Positions 10,821 to 23,500 of a DNA stretch of 64,000 bases are shown piece after piece (the stretch's first letter is position 1; every line of letters begins with the position of its first letter). The stretch spans positions 13,866,334-13,930,333 of the forward strand of contig CM025849.1 in the NCBI GenBank assembly GCA_003952965.2, written 5' to 3'. The notes under the pieces are model-generated. The model saw only the letters and a list, made by a program, of their open reading frames with translations, was not told the DNA's origin and did not search any database. Source of the stretch: Morella rubra. Its lineage: Eukaryota > Streptophyta > Magnoliopsida > Fagales > Myricaceae. Both the position numbers and the translations under genes were made by a program.

Positions 10821-13350
10821 TTTAAACATATGAGGGATTTTATTGAGGTTGTCACGCGTTCGTCTGTATAGTAGTTACTTATGCTTTACGAAAGATAAGT
10901 TGGTATAAATTTCATTGCATACGTAGCCAATATGTCTTATGCTAGGACTGGAGAAAAAGTGTGCTTCTCTCAATATATTTTACTTGATTTTGAATTCGCT
11001 TTGGCAGCGAATTACAAGACCATTCACATATGTGGATTTCACTATATATTTGAAGGTATTTATATGGCCAGTGGCATATCCTCAAAATACGCACTTCACG
11101 TCGTATTGATCTTATGTTTTTCATGTCATAATTTGGAGTCTTCGTGGCCTTTCGTCTTATTCATAGGGCGTCTTAACAATGAAAAATAAAATCAAGTGTG
11201 CTAGGTACATCTTGTTTTGATTCAGACTATAGGATTCCTGCCGTGTGCTCAAACTCTCGCCGCACTTTTCGTATTGATCTGATCAGGTTTTGCTTTGTGT
11301 GCTACATATCTTTTTAATCACATTTATAGTGATATAGATATTAATAATAACAATTTAATGATGATATAAATTCGTACTGCACTTTTCTGCGCGCACGGGA
11401 TTCATATTGTACTTCGCACTAGTTGAAATCATAAAAATTCATTGTAAAATCTCTTATTCGTTATTTTTTCACTCAATTTTTGCACATTTCAAAAATCCTT
11501 ATATTGCAATTACTGAAATTTCTTAACAACGCCCTTCGATCTGTTTATTATTTATTCTGGGCATTCATGTCGATTGTAAGGTACTCGTATATAAGAGCAG
11601 TCTTTCTATTCAGAGAGTAAGCTTCTTGAACTTTCAGATCTTATCATTGCTTACGTGCTGTCCTCCGATAGAGACTCCACTGGCTTTGTGCAATAATTAT
11701 ATAATCGCATAAAAGGGTGATATTGAAAATTTAATAATCTGCATACTAATAATCGTAGATGAATTTGCAACCCTAGAATAACATATCTAATTAGCTTTTT
11801 TCTCTCCTCTAGACACAATTAAGCCTATAAATTGTGCACGTTCAATCTAATAGTATTCCCAAACTTAATGATCTTAGACTAATGACAGACATAGAATGTT
11901 TAGAACTGAGAGGGTTCATATTATATACATCAAACCATACATACTATAGGCGCTAGTTTTGCCCAGATGATCCTTCTATTAATACTACAAATAAAAAAAA
12001 TAAAACGCATCCGTACTTGGTTAGTGTCTCATTTTAATAGGCAGATTCTTAAAGGTCACTACAGCATTAGAATCACTGTCTAGACGACTAAAAATGACGG
12101 AATTCTAGATAACGAGCAACTCGTTGATTTCCCTGAGAAGCCAAGAGAGAAAGACCATAATGTCATTGATTCATCTGCAAATGGAAACTTCACTGATCTA
12201 CGTCATTCATTTAACGGGTGAATTTTGAAAGACGCACTTTCTTGTCAATAAGAAAGAAGCAAGAATCCAATAAATCTAGATACTGCTTTCCTTTAAGTCA
12301 AATATTATTTAAACAATGTAATTAGAATAAAAACAAAAGTTGTGTTCCACAATAGCAGGTACGTATTCTGCGCCATTAGACCTTAATTAATTCAAAGAAC
12401 CCTAGTCTACAAAGATGAAGCTGGAGAGCAGATGTAATCAGGGCATTCTAGATCATGTACTATACCAAGATTTTTCAATCTTGAAGAGAGAGAGAGTGCG
12501 GAGATGGTTTTATAAAAAATGGAGCGGTTAACGTGCGGGTGTATGCGTGTAGGATAGAGTGCATGGTGCAGGCTATCCGTTGATGTGCATAGGGTGGTCC
12601 TTGAACTCAAACAGACCTGGTAATTCGTTGACTAGTAGAGTGGTGGGCGAAGGAGCTCGCGATCTGCCCAGAAGCGGGTGGGTTGGATCCATAGCACTAT
12701 GAGTGTGGGGAAGTAGACTTTGTATATTGACGAGCAGAGTCTGGCGCTAGTGGAGGGGGTGGTGCGTGCGCATACTTAAGAGAAGGCACAGTGGTACCAA
12801 TAATTCTGAATTGAAGCAAGCGCACTGTGGTTATGTGGCCATACCCAGGTATTGAAGTGATATGTCTGACACTCCTGTTACTGAGCTTGACCTGAAACAA
12901 TGTGTTGGTGTTTTGTCCTTATTCTATGGCAGATGGGTGGTGGAAGAGTCTATCCACGCCTCGGAGTGTGGCGCACGAAAAACTGTAGCAATTGACGCTG
13001 CACCCTGACGAACCGTTCCGTAGTTTCAGAAAATGCGTTCTTGGAGCGTATCAGAATCTATCAGTGTGCTAGGGGTGACGGAATATATCATGTTTACACT
13101 CAATTTGGGAGGTTCAATCATAGCAAGTAAATCTGAAGAGGCCTTGCTCGCTTTGTGTCACACTTAGGCTATTTGTGAAGAGGGATTGCCATAGTCCAAC
13201 AATCTGTCCTACTTGCATTACTGAGAGTGGTCGTTTTGTTATGCAGACCACGTTTGGGCAAATGAGAAATGATTGAAATTAATACTCACAGCCGACTTAA
13301 AATTAGACAGCGATGAGGCTAGTTGAACAAACACATCACACAAGTGTAGG

Positions 13351-13839
13351 AGTAAAACATTGACGTTCTACTTTAATTTACCTTTATCAAATTATATATT
13401 CGGTATAATAACTGTATATTTTTTTGACGTTTTACATTATTATATTCGGGTCATTCCAACAATTCCAGCTGAGTTAAGGGTACAAGAAAATCGATACCAA
13501 ATCAACTTCATATATTATCAGAAAAGAGTTCTATACCATATGGTTGCTATGCCTCGTGTCACAACAATTTACAACTCATTATGGTAACTTTACAACACAT
13601 TGGAAATTAGATACTAGAAGCCCCATTATTTGTCTAAATGCACAAGGAGTCCTTGATCATCAGGAGACTAGGGCTCAAGATATGATCAATTGGACCTCAA
13701 AACTTTCAGATATAAATACAGATCAAAATCTAGAAAGACTGAACAATTAACTAATGACTTATTTAATTGTTGCATCATCAGACCTCGTGTTTCTCAAGAA
13801 AATTTGAAGGATCAGAAAATATCAGCAGAGGACACATAC
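13351..13839. other. Probable SF3B4 intron remnant
   Basis: Sequence just beyond the last readable SF3B4 donor. It looks like ordinary plant intron or intergenic DNA (AT-rich, low CpG near 13700-13839) and contains no recognisable SF3B4 exon. The boundary with the anomalous block is somewhere here. Confidence 0.4.
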
Positions 13840-16449
13840 CTCGATAGCAGCATCAGATGCCTCAAAAGAATCATAGCTAATAAACCCAAAACCACGTGAA
13901 TTTCCAGACTCTGGGTCTCTCATGATCTGGAAAAGAGTAGTTCTAAAGATAAAAATCCAGATAATAGAAGCATCAAAATTTTAATAGGTAGGAAACATAC
14001 GTTAGAAAAATATTTTAATACATTCAGTACAAATGTTTTGAGCCCACAACTCGTGCCACGCAAAGAGGCAGGTAGAGATCGGAAGAGGGGTTTACATCCA
14101 GTTTTCCTAAAACAAAAGTAAATTCATATAAGAAAACCAACACGGAAAGTGGAAGGCCATGCAAAAATGCTCATCAAGTAGCTCCAACATTTTCCATGAG
14201 GATCCTGGTCTAACTCACCTAAAAGAATGGACCATTGTGGCATGCAGAACAGGAGCAAAACATGGTACACCACTCACAGGAAGCACGTAATAGAAGATTT
14301 CCTAATAAGCTATACTGTGATACTGTAGCTTTACAATACGATTTTAAAGGCAGTTTTGGTCTTGCCAAAGAACTCTCTAAGTTGATATCTAGCCTCACCA
14401 TAATCATCACTATCTAAATGGCCTTTCAAAAAGTTTAAAGAGGGAAAAAACCGATAAGCTAACTATTTAAGACCAGCTTCTATCACTATCAAAGGAGTGG
14501 ATGGCACATTTACAAAAGAGGTGTTAGGGAACTAGCAACTGCCCTCCAATTTCCGGAGGATTAGATGATTGCCTTTGTGAGTAGAAGAAAGTAAAGGCTA
14601 ACTATAAATTGTTCCTTCTTCCATTGATTTACTCTTCAATGCATTTGACATATCAAAGATAGCTCAGATATTCACTTTCCTTTCACACCTCATGAACCGG
14701 ATAAGAAATTTTAGCACACTTTTTAAATCTACCCTGCAACCTACAAACCCATGTAGCAGGATAATAGCATAGGACTATAATTTAGAGATGTCCCACAATC
14801 ACCTAACTTGATATTAGTACGAGAGACAAAAAAGTCACACATACTAAACACAAAATTATAACATACTGTCAGATAAACTGCGCACGCTATGCATAAGACA
14901 TATGAAGATAACAGATGACAATGCAGGCAATCAGTTCCATGCCAAACAAAGGAATAAATGAAATGCAAAATGGTATTAGAGAAAATCCAAGTGCTGAAAG
15001 ATCATTTCATTTATCCTGTTTCAACTATTAGCGGAAAAACAACAGCCATATCAGCAGCTAGTTGGCCTAATTATACAATATCTCCAACTTAACGTCAGAC
15101 ACTAACAGAATTTAACCTTGGGGTTAGTGACAATGACGCCAAATGCACTAAACGTATCATACAGAAGCTTCTCGTCCACATCCTGAAATGGATATCAAGT
15201 AATAAAAAAGTTAGCATCAGTAATCTAGCTGGGGTTAGTATCCAAAACTCAGATAAAGTTTAACTTACAGGGTCGAGGTTCCCAATGAAAAGGTTTGCTC
15301 CCACATCCAAGCTTTTTTTATCTTGGGATGCCTAGGGAAAGATTTAAGGGAAAAACACAAGATAAACACCACAATAATTCATCAAATCACATGTGACAGA
15401 TACATAAATACATCAAGACATAAGGGAGCAATAAACCTTTCAAACGTAACGTTGCATTATAACTTTTGTACTGCCAAATGAAAAAATGGTGTCAAACAAC
15501 AGTGGAGAAAAAAAAATACCTTATTTACACGTATTGGCTTCCCATAAAGTTTAATCATGTTTAGCACCTTGATTGCCTGCATTTTGACGACAAGGAACAC
15601 AATCGTTAGTCAAAACTACAGAACTGAATCTGACAGTAAATCTTCGCAGTTAAGCCGCATAATCATCACATGCAGTTGCAAGTTTTATAGACTGAATGGC
15701 CACCATATGTGATCAACACTCACATAGTCAGCATCTTCTTCACTGCGGAACTCCACGAATCCATATCCTTGATGCAAATTTGTCACTCTATCCTTGGGAA
15801 CATAGACGTTCACTGAACCAGAAAGGGGACAGGTCACAGTTGGGCAATCTAATAAGCAGATAAAAAGAACCCTAGCAAAAATAAATGAAAGCATAACAAA
15901 AAAGAAAAGAAAAAGGAATTAGAAACCAATAAACCTCTGCCAAATTTATAGATTAAACTATGCTCTTACAGCATGAAATGTAGACGAAAAAACAAAATCG
16001 AAGATGCCTAAGAAGAAGATACAAATTGCTCCATTCCTAATTATAAAAATTTAGTTAGATATTAAAGAAAAGAAAGCCAGGACATACCAACAGGGCCTGC
16101 TTGAACAAACAACTCCCACAGTAACTCCTCGGTTACCTGTCAATTATAGAAACAAAAGGAACAGAAACAGGCTCAAGGAATCAACAACTTGAAATCGTAA
16201 ACAGTGGATCCCTTGAATAAAAACGAAAACCAGAACGAAATGGAGAACAAAAAATCCCTAACTGCGGTAAGTCACTTCTTTTCGAGCACAGTACGGACAT
16301 CAATTACCAAAGAAAATGAGAAAGGAGAAAAGGGCAAAGAGGACCTGAGGGTCGAGGTTGCCGACGTAAGCAGTGGCGTCTTGGTTCCTCTCGGCTGAGT
16401 GTTGTCCCAGCAGATTGGCTCCTACTCCAGGCGCTATTCTAGTCGTCAT
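13840..16449 (-). CDS. SF3B4: Splicing factor 3B subunit 4 (SF3B4/SAP49), 3' end missing
   Basis: SF3B4 is part of the SF3b complex of the U2 snRNP and contacts pre-mRNA near the branch site. Seven exons are readable on the minus strand: 16345-16449, 16088-16136, 15724-15812, 15520-15576, 15269-15331, 15117-15182 and 13840-13926, all with GT-AG junctions and in phase (172 codons). They encode the start [23 protein letters not shown]1 ([17 protein letters not shown]), a linker ([14 protein letters not shown]) and most of RRM2 ([26 protein letters not shown]). The exon ending AAIE has a good GTATGT donor, but the expected next exon, which begins AMNGQYLCNRQ and carries the Pro-rich tail of roughly 190 residues, cannot be found downstream. 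About 1.2 kb of intron precedes the last readable exon. Either the gene is truncated or the sequence below about 13.35 kb is unreliable. Confidence 0.93.
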
Positions 16450-18349
16450 TGCTAGCTCGCTTCGCTTTCTCCCTCTGTTAAACCCAGTCCGGCCGCTGCT
16501 TCAAGGAAAAATCTTGACGGTCTCTCAAACGTAGGCTGCGTTTGTTTTTGGAAAATACTTGTAGTGAAAATTAAACAAGTGTGGCTAATTTCTTAAAAAT
16601 AAGCATAATAATGTTTAGTTGTCACTTGAAAATTTAAAGAATATTTGTCATTGTTGATAGGGATGTTAAAAACAAAGAAAAAATATATATTATATAGTCA
16701 TTTTGGAATAGAAATCTGTACTTTAAATTTTTTTATTTTAAGACCTGCACTTACTCTAAGGCCCCACTTATTTTGATATTATATATTGACGAAAAATTCA
16801 TACGTGGCTCATTTTACATATCAGCAACATATGTGACTTTTTAAAAAAATAGTAATAATAATTTAGATCATTTACATGTAAATAAATATAATAATATAGA
16901 TAAAATTAAAAATTAAAATATAATATATATTTTTATTTAAAATAAAATACAAGTTTACCGCCTATGGACAGAAAATTCATATGTAACTCATTTTCAATAC
17001 ACCAACTATATATGTGGCTTTTTAAAAATAAAAAATAATTTAGGACATTACATGTTGATAAATAAAAATAAATAATAAAATAAAATTAAAATTAAATATA
17101 ATATATATTTTTTATTTTAAACAAAATCCAAGAGACCAGATCTTGTGTGCGGTGGAGGTGATTAGGTGTTTTGAGTTAGCCAAGATTAAAAATAAGAAGC
17201 ACTGATAAAGAATTGAGCAGTTTGAAAAGGGTAAGTCATTTTCAATCTTGGAGGATAAAATTTTCCTTTGACTAACTTGATATTTTATTCTGACATATAT
17301 TTCCCACCCCTTCCAAATATAGAAAGAAACTACCTTTCCATGGAGGAGAAAATTCAGCTTTTTTAGACAAAACCTTATCATCGAGCTCACATGGTCATCG
17401 TCACCCGGCACTTTTAGGCCTTACAGGAAAACCAATAACTTAGCTCCTTTTCCGGCTTTTTGCCTATGCGGGAATGACCACATCCTCCTCCACTTCACCC
17501 ATTTACATGCACCGAATTTTTTGCACCTAACCTACACTTTCAAGGCTCCTGCAAAGTACCCGGGTGAGTTCATTGTCTATTTTTCGACAGACACATATAT
17601 CAATGATTTGTCAATCTTGATAATCGAAAATTAACAATCACCTCATTTTTAAAACCTCAGTATTATAATATTGTTGCATTTTTTAAATCTAGAAAACAAA
17701 TAAATTTTTTTTAATAGAAATTACGTAATATTTGAAGTGATACAAAAAGTAAGTGGGACGAAAGTGTAAGATGAGGCTTTTCTACCTCGGCTAGAGAGAC
17801 TCGCAAACGCAAAGAACCAATTATGTAGGGTTAAACATAAGTGAAATATTAGTCTAACTGGAACTTACAATCTCAATCTGCAATAATACTGATCGAGCCG
17901 TGTAAAAAGCTTTAATAGTCGATTCCCATGGCATGGCAAAGCAGGAGGCGCAAAAGTAACAAGGGGAAAATAACATGCAAGGAGAACAAAATTTCGAGTA
18001 TCGACTAACATCAATGCCTATAGAAAGCCAATTGCCATGTTAAACAAAAATTCCACCTAGGAATCAGAAGCCGAAAGGAAAACAAGACTTGAGCATTGCA
18101 AATTATTTGCCCAACAAAGGAGAAGAAAAACCCTCACTAAACATTTTAACTGTATTGAAGCTTTAACGCCTCTTGGCAGCTTAAAACAGCTTCGCACCAA
18201 GCTCAAACAAAATTTGCGGAGGGGACTACCAATGCCAACAAGCGTCCTCCATCAAGCTCCCAACGTTAATCATATTGAATCAGTTGTAGCTACAGATGAA
18301 GCCACAAACACATCCAACTCAACAACCAAAACAACTATGCCATAAACCC
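16450..18349. other. Spacer between SF3B4 and the PPR gene
   Basis: Holds the SF3B4 promoter side and the PPR 3' side (both genes are on the minus strand). It is AT-rich with one two-copy tandem repeat at 16791-17132. No gene is recognised. Confidence 0.5.
16791..17132. repeat. Two-copy diverged tandem repeat, about 165-bp units
   Basis: Unit 1 (16791-16953) and unit 2 (16971-17132) both begin with an AAAATTCATA-type start, continue through a CTCATTTT and TATGTG(A/G)CTTTTTAAAAA core, and end with an AAAATACAAG or AAAATCCAAG tail. The units have drifted by scattered substitutions and small indels. Old local duplication. Confidence 0.75.
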
Positions 18350-19618
18350 TTATGCTGCAGCCTCTTGTTCCTCAACAGTATCAGCATCAGCATCCACAGA
18401 AGCCAAACCTAGTTTTTCCTCTAACTTTAACCACACATTAACGACATTTGGCGGGAACTTTTTCTTAATTGTTCGGATCAATCCTTTCGCCTCCTTCATT
18501 TTCTTCTTCTTCACCAATCCTTCCACCAAATGCCTCATTGTGCCAAAATCCGGAATCTTATGCACCCTCACACTTTCCTTAAAAACCTTATATCCTTTCT
18601 CATAATCCCCATTCCTACATAAATGGAATATCAAAGTCCGAAAAGTTGCGGCATTCGGATTACATCCATTTCCCTCCAATCCCTCATAAACCTTCTGGGC
18701 GTCATCCATCATCCCACTCTTAAGATAACATGTCATTAAGTAATTATAACTGATTGTATCAGGTCTCAGCCCTGCGTTACTCATCTCATCGATCAATGCC
18801 ATGACAGTCTCCGGCTCACCACCATGAGCATACATAATCCTCACGTTATAAGCCGCAGCATCAATCTCACAGCCCTTCATCACCATCACATCCCACAATT
18901 TCTCGGCCTCCGCACTCTTCCCCATCTTGTACAAAGCATTCAATACGGTCGTAAACGTCACAGCCGTTATCTCCACTCCCTTCTCCTCCATCTCCTTGAA
19001 GATCCCGACAGCCCGCTCAGGCGAACCAGCTTCGCAGTACGACTTGACCAAAATCCCATACGAAACCTTATCCGGCGAGACCCCGTATTTCTGAGGAATT
19101 TCGTCGAACAGCTGGGGGACCTTGTTGAACATCTTCGAATGATTGCAAGCCGACAGCAAGGCGTTGAACGAAACCGCTGATCTCGGAGTACCGAAGTCGT
19201 CCATTTGATCGAAGGTCCTCAAAGCGTGGTCAAACATGCCAGCCCGGCCGTAGGATCGTATCAAAGTGGACAAGTAGGACTCCTCTTTGATTTTGGGGTC
19301 TTTCTTGTGGGACTCGATCAGGGACTCGATGTCGGCGAAGCGGTGGGACTTGGCTAGACGGCGGACAGTGAGGTCCTGAGCGTAGCGGGAGGAGGTAGGG
19401 GAGGAGTAGTGTTTGGAAACGGAGGAGTAGATTTCCAGGGCTTTGTCAGGATCGTACTCAGTCCGTAGTTTCGATTTTGCTCTGGAAATGGACATGGAGG
19501 AGGAATTGGCGGCGGTGCAGAGTTGGCGAACATGGCGGAGAGGAATGGAAGACGACATCGTTGAGGGGTTTAGGGGTTTTGGCGAGATAAGGGGACGAGA
19601 GAGGTTGAGGGCTTTCAA
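18350..19618 (-). CDS. P-class pentatricopeptide repeat protein, probably mitochondrial
   Basis: Intronless, 422 residues. P-class PPR proteins bind organelle RNA; several short ones of this type are components of the plant mitochondrial ribosome, so that role is possible. The N-terminus is rich in Ser, Arg and Leu without early acidic residues (MKALNLSRPLISPKPLNPST, then MSSSIPLRHVRQLC), as in a mitochondrial presequence. The second Met at 19558 is an equally good start. PPR helices repeat from about residue 75 to 385, for example SYLSTLIRSYGRAGMFDHAL, SFNALLSACNHSKMFNKVPQ, SYGILVKSYCEAGSPERAVG, TFTTVLNALYKMGKSAEAEK and SYNYLMTCYLKSGMMDDAQK. The C-terminus is short and acidic and has no E or DYW domain, so RNA editing is unlikely. 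The frame is intact. It resembles the product of Arabidopsis At2g18520/At4g36680, and the neighbours agree. Confidence 0.92.
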   Translation of the reverse strand: MKALNLSRPLISPKPLNPSTMSSSIPLRHVRQLCTAANSSSMSISRAKSKLRTEYDPDKALEIYSSVSKHYSSPTSSRYAQDLTVRRLAKSHRFADIESLIESHKKDPKIKEESYLSTLIRSYGRAGMFDHALRTFDQMDDFGTPRSAVSFNALLSACNHSKMFNKVPQLFDEIPQKYGVSPDKVSYGILVKSYCEAGSPERAVGIFKEMEEKGVEITAVTFTTVLNALYKMGKSAEAEKLWDVMVMKGCEIDAAAYNVRIMYAHGGEPETVMALIDEMSNAGLRPDTISYNYLMTCYLKSGMMDDAQKVYEGLEGNGCNPNAATFRTLIFHLCRNGDYEKGYKVFKESVRVHKIPDFGTMRHLVEGLVKKKKMKEAKGLIRTIKKKFPPNVVNVWLKLEEKLGLASVDADADTVEEQEAAA

Positions 19619-20561
19619 CTCAAGTAATGGACTGGTAAAACTTCAAGATTCGTAGCTCACAAAAAAGAAAAGAAAAAAACTTCAAAGATTCGTGTTTCGG
19701 GGATTAAGAGGGATTTTATGCAGTAAAAACAGTGTAAACCATTTTCGGTATTTTGTTGCCTGGGAAACCCGTTTCATAGGAATCTATTTCTTAATAATTG
19801 GTATAGTTCATTCTGTTCAGAAAAAAGAAGAAGGTATAGTTCATTTCTGGACGCAATTTTCCAAGGTTTTTAGTCGATGTAGGAATTAGGAAATTTCTTC
19901 CAAAATATTTCTTTCGGGTTTACTATAGAGAAATAAAGTTTTACAAATAACTAATTTTAAGTGATTTGAAAAAATAAAAAATTAAGTAATAACTCATGTC
20001 TCTAATCTACTTGGGTTAGACCTAATCTGCTTATTAAGACCTGCGCGCATAACCGTGTTAATCCATAAGATATCATGCTAGAAACCCCCGAAAATCCGTC
20101 CTACTCCAAATGGAGTTCTCAATATAGAATTTAGTCCGAACGCGGAAAATTTGAAACGTAAGAAATGCAATTCAAAAATTTGACAGCTCGCAGGTCGCAA
20201 ATAGAACCATATACATATCACATGAGGTAATGATATATTCTATCCGTGGAGTAAAGCACCAAATGAATAGCGTTTTAAGGAATTTATGACGACTTGATTC
20301 AGAGAACCGCAACAAGTTACAATCTGAACTGTATTCTGCTATTTGGACCAATTAACACGGACAAAAACACCCTAAATGAGTCCAATACCATATTAGATTT
20401 TTCACAACTCCATTAACTCAACAACAAAAATGAAAGCGGGGAGGGAGGGGATATGAGGCTTGAATATTTCCACCCATCTACACCGCGAACCTCATAGGAT
20501 AGTGAACAGAATCATGAAGTCGTATCAAGATGACATTAGCCCGGAGACGAGACAATAATAA
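19619..20561. other. Spacer: PPR promoter side and U2AF65 3' UTR side
   Basis: About 0.94 kb without a gene. The U2AF65 3' UTR should lie immediately below 20562 and the PPR promoter immediately above 19618. No repeat or strong motif stands out. Confidence 0.5.
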
Positions 20562-23500
20562 CTAGCCATCGTAGTCCCCCTGGGCAAACTTGTTCTCTGG
20601 GTAAAAGACTGCCATAACTTGATTCCCACCAAATTTTCTTCCATTCAAGCCCGATCGGGCTTTAGAAGAACCATCAATGTCTGCATACTCCAGAAAAACC
20701 TGATACAAGAAGAAAATTTTCAGCAATTTCAAGTAACAAGCACATTAAAAATAGTCCCAGTAGAGATTCAAAGGACAAGAATTTCTTCTTGCCAAACAAC
20801 TAATAGGGCATGTGCACACCACCATTTTCATTTTGAATGTGTTACTTTTTCTGATTACTGTGTTTGCAAACCATTTCCAAAATTTTGATCAATAATTTTT
20901 TTTTATCAATGAAATAACTATAAAATAATCTCTCCCTATCAAATCATCTCTTTCCATTACAAAAACATAAAAAATTCACTCAAACTATCTATCTTCTCCA
21001 CTTTTTCACCAACTCTCATAAACCAAAAATTCACCAAAATTTTGGTTTGCAAACACCACCGTAATTTCAATCAATTCCCCACACGAAAGGTTCATCTGAC
21101 TTAAGAGCTCTCAAGTCCGTTCCAACTTCCTATGACTTATTGGAAAGCACGAGAGAACGATAAGGGCAGGTATTAGCCTCGAAGGACAAACAGTTGATGC
21201 CGTCCTGGACTGACACATTCCAATTCCCATTTATTACTCAAAGATTCAACTGCAGGAAAATAAATGGAAATTGGGAAATCATACAGACCTTCCCAACTCC
21301 TGGCGATGGTTCACCATTCAGGTTTGGCCGTGGGATGACAACATTTACCAGTGAACCTGGAAATCACATTAAAAATCCAAAATGCATCAGAGTTGTGCAG
21401 AATATTTAAAGAAACATTCTAAAGTTGAACATGGAAGAAGGTTATAGAGGCTTCTGTCTGTGAATGTTAGGCCTGATTCTTTTAAGCAGAATGTGGGACT
21501 AGAAAAAAGCTGTAAAACAAAAAGATTTAACACGAAGAAAATTAATATATATCCAAGAAACTTGGCGGGTGAAAATTAAAAAATAAGAAAACAAAGAATG
21601 TCAGTACACAAGGACAAGTTAGACCAAGGTTTTACCGAATTTTCCGCATTCTTCTCTCATGTCTTCTAAAATGTCTTGATAATCATCGTCGTCTTTGAGT
21701 TCATCCGGTGAAACCACCTGAGTCAGACATACAACTTTCGTGGCCACCGCACCAGGTTGTAAAATGAGTTTCTGGAAAACCCAGTGCAAAAATATAAAAC
21801 ATTTACACAAAAATTAGCTCCCAAATCAATTAAGTCATACTGACGAGATCTACATCCGAAAAAAATCAGACTAGAGATCACCTGCAATGCGATCTGCTGT
21901 TGCGCATGCAATAATACATTCTCTTGCTCGGGCTTCGGTTGGTTAGCACCCTGGTTAGCACGCCTAACGGTGAGAGTTTTATCCCCCATCTTAATTCCAT
22001 TCAGAGCTGCGCAAGCTATGTCCGTAACTGAAAGATCTTGGTAAACACAAAATGCGTAGCCTTTTGAATTTCCTGTTTCTCTGTCTTTCACAAGATCAAA
22101 ACCCCGAAGTGGCCCAAAAGTTTCTAGCAACTCTCTGATCTGTGTTTCTGTGAAGTAATAGGGAAGCCCACCCACAAAAATGCGGTCAGGACCCTCAAGG
22201 CCACCTGCAGACCCCGGTGTTAGCCCAACAGCAGCCAGGTTCAGATTAGGGTTGGGCTGGCTAGGACCAAGCGTTGCAGCAAGAGATGGGTTGTAGTCAC
22301 TAGGTCGCCTCACCTTGACAGGAGCACCCTGGAAAAAGTAGAACAAATTAAATAAGTCAGTCCCATATCATGTATCAACTTCACTTGTCAAGGGTAACGG
22401 ACAGGTGTCAAAAAGATCAATAAACACCTCAAAAATAATTCCGTCTAAAGCCATTGCATTACTAGCCTCCTCAACAGATCTCATCTCCACAAAAGCAAAC
22501 TTCTTTTCATGGTTTATGTAAACATTGACAACAGCATCTCCTGCTCAGGAAGAGGTTTGAGGTAGGGGTGGAAGGGAACAGAACGGATTAAGGAACCATC
22601 CAATTACAAATGCAGATAGATTACTTATGAAGGAAAATTGAAATAAAATATTAGCATACCTGGACCAGCAGTGTTTCCTCCAATTGCAGCCATAACATGA
22701 CTGAAAAATGTTGCAACAGACTGCAGTAGAACATGTGAGACCATTACGTCTCTTGGATGAAGCAAGTTCTTTAAAAGTATAATTAGGTGAATGGTAACAA
22801 TCAGAAGTTCTTCTTTTTTTTTTTTTTTTTTTTGGGGGGGGGGGTGGGGGAGTCATCAAGGTTAACAAACCTGTTCATTTGCTGTTGGAGGAAGGCCACC
22901 CACATACACCCGCCGAGCATGCCTAGTAGCCTGAAACCACACAAAAAATCTCACATTAGATGAAAGATGTTAGTATGATCCAATAATTCTAGTAGATTCT
23001 GAAGACAGACAACTTTTTCTAATAGTGCTAATTTTACAAACCTGTTGAGTCATTGCCTGAACCGGCATGACAGGAAGAGCTCCAAACTGCTGCGTGCAAA
23101 CAATCGGCTTATGATTAATGTTAAAGCATCCTCGTAAATATATTTTACAAGGGACGGAGAGAGCGAGAAAAGGAGTAAGAAAGAAGAGAGATAAACATAC
23201 CTGCCCAGTTGCTAAAGGAAACATGTTTGGAAACATCCCAGGAATGGTTGTATTAGCCCCAGGAAGCTGACCTGTATAAAGACTATACTACTTAGACAGA
23301 GCAGTAAAATAATATCTTACACTACTTCATCGTAACTTGACTCTCATCGCTTCCTCTTCCTTACAGCACATTAAACGAAGCACATCCTAACCTCTTTCAA
23401 TAATATTTATTAAAGGAGATGAAAGGAGAACATTAGATACAAGTTCTGGAGGTAATATTCGTAAGACTACCAAAACAGGCAATAGTTCCCGGTTGAAGAC

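Larger units (their letters stand above)
2405..13350. other. Gene-poor block of anomalous composition
   Basis: About 11 kb in which I recognise no gene, transposon end, tRNA or rRNA. The longest open frames are about 115 codons and have no family features. CpG is frequent: 15 CpG by hand count in about 310 bases at 7690-8000 and about 15 in 140 bases at 8641-8780, against 2 in about 240 bases at 14520-14760. Local base composition still varies in a gene-like way; the plus strand is G-rich at about 12500-13100. The edges are not sharp: 2405-4500 is less extreme than 4600-13300. The block swallows the expected 3' end of SF3B4. A real insertion, a misassembled or poorly corrected stretch, or artificially scrambled sequence are all possible. 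Confidence 0.6.

Noticed and set aside
12697-12900. Minus-strand frame with a YAHAPPPPLAP stretch resembling the SF3B4 tail
   Set aside because: Only the proline bias is shared; no AMNGQYLCNRQ or other SF3B4 sequence precedes it, so it is not annotated as an exon.
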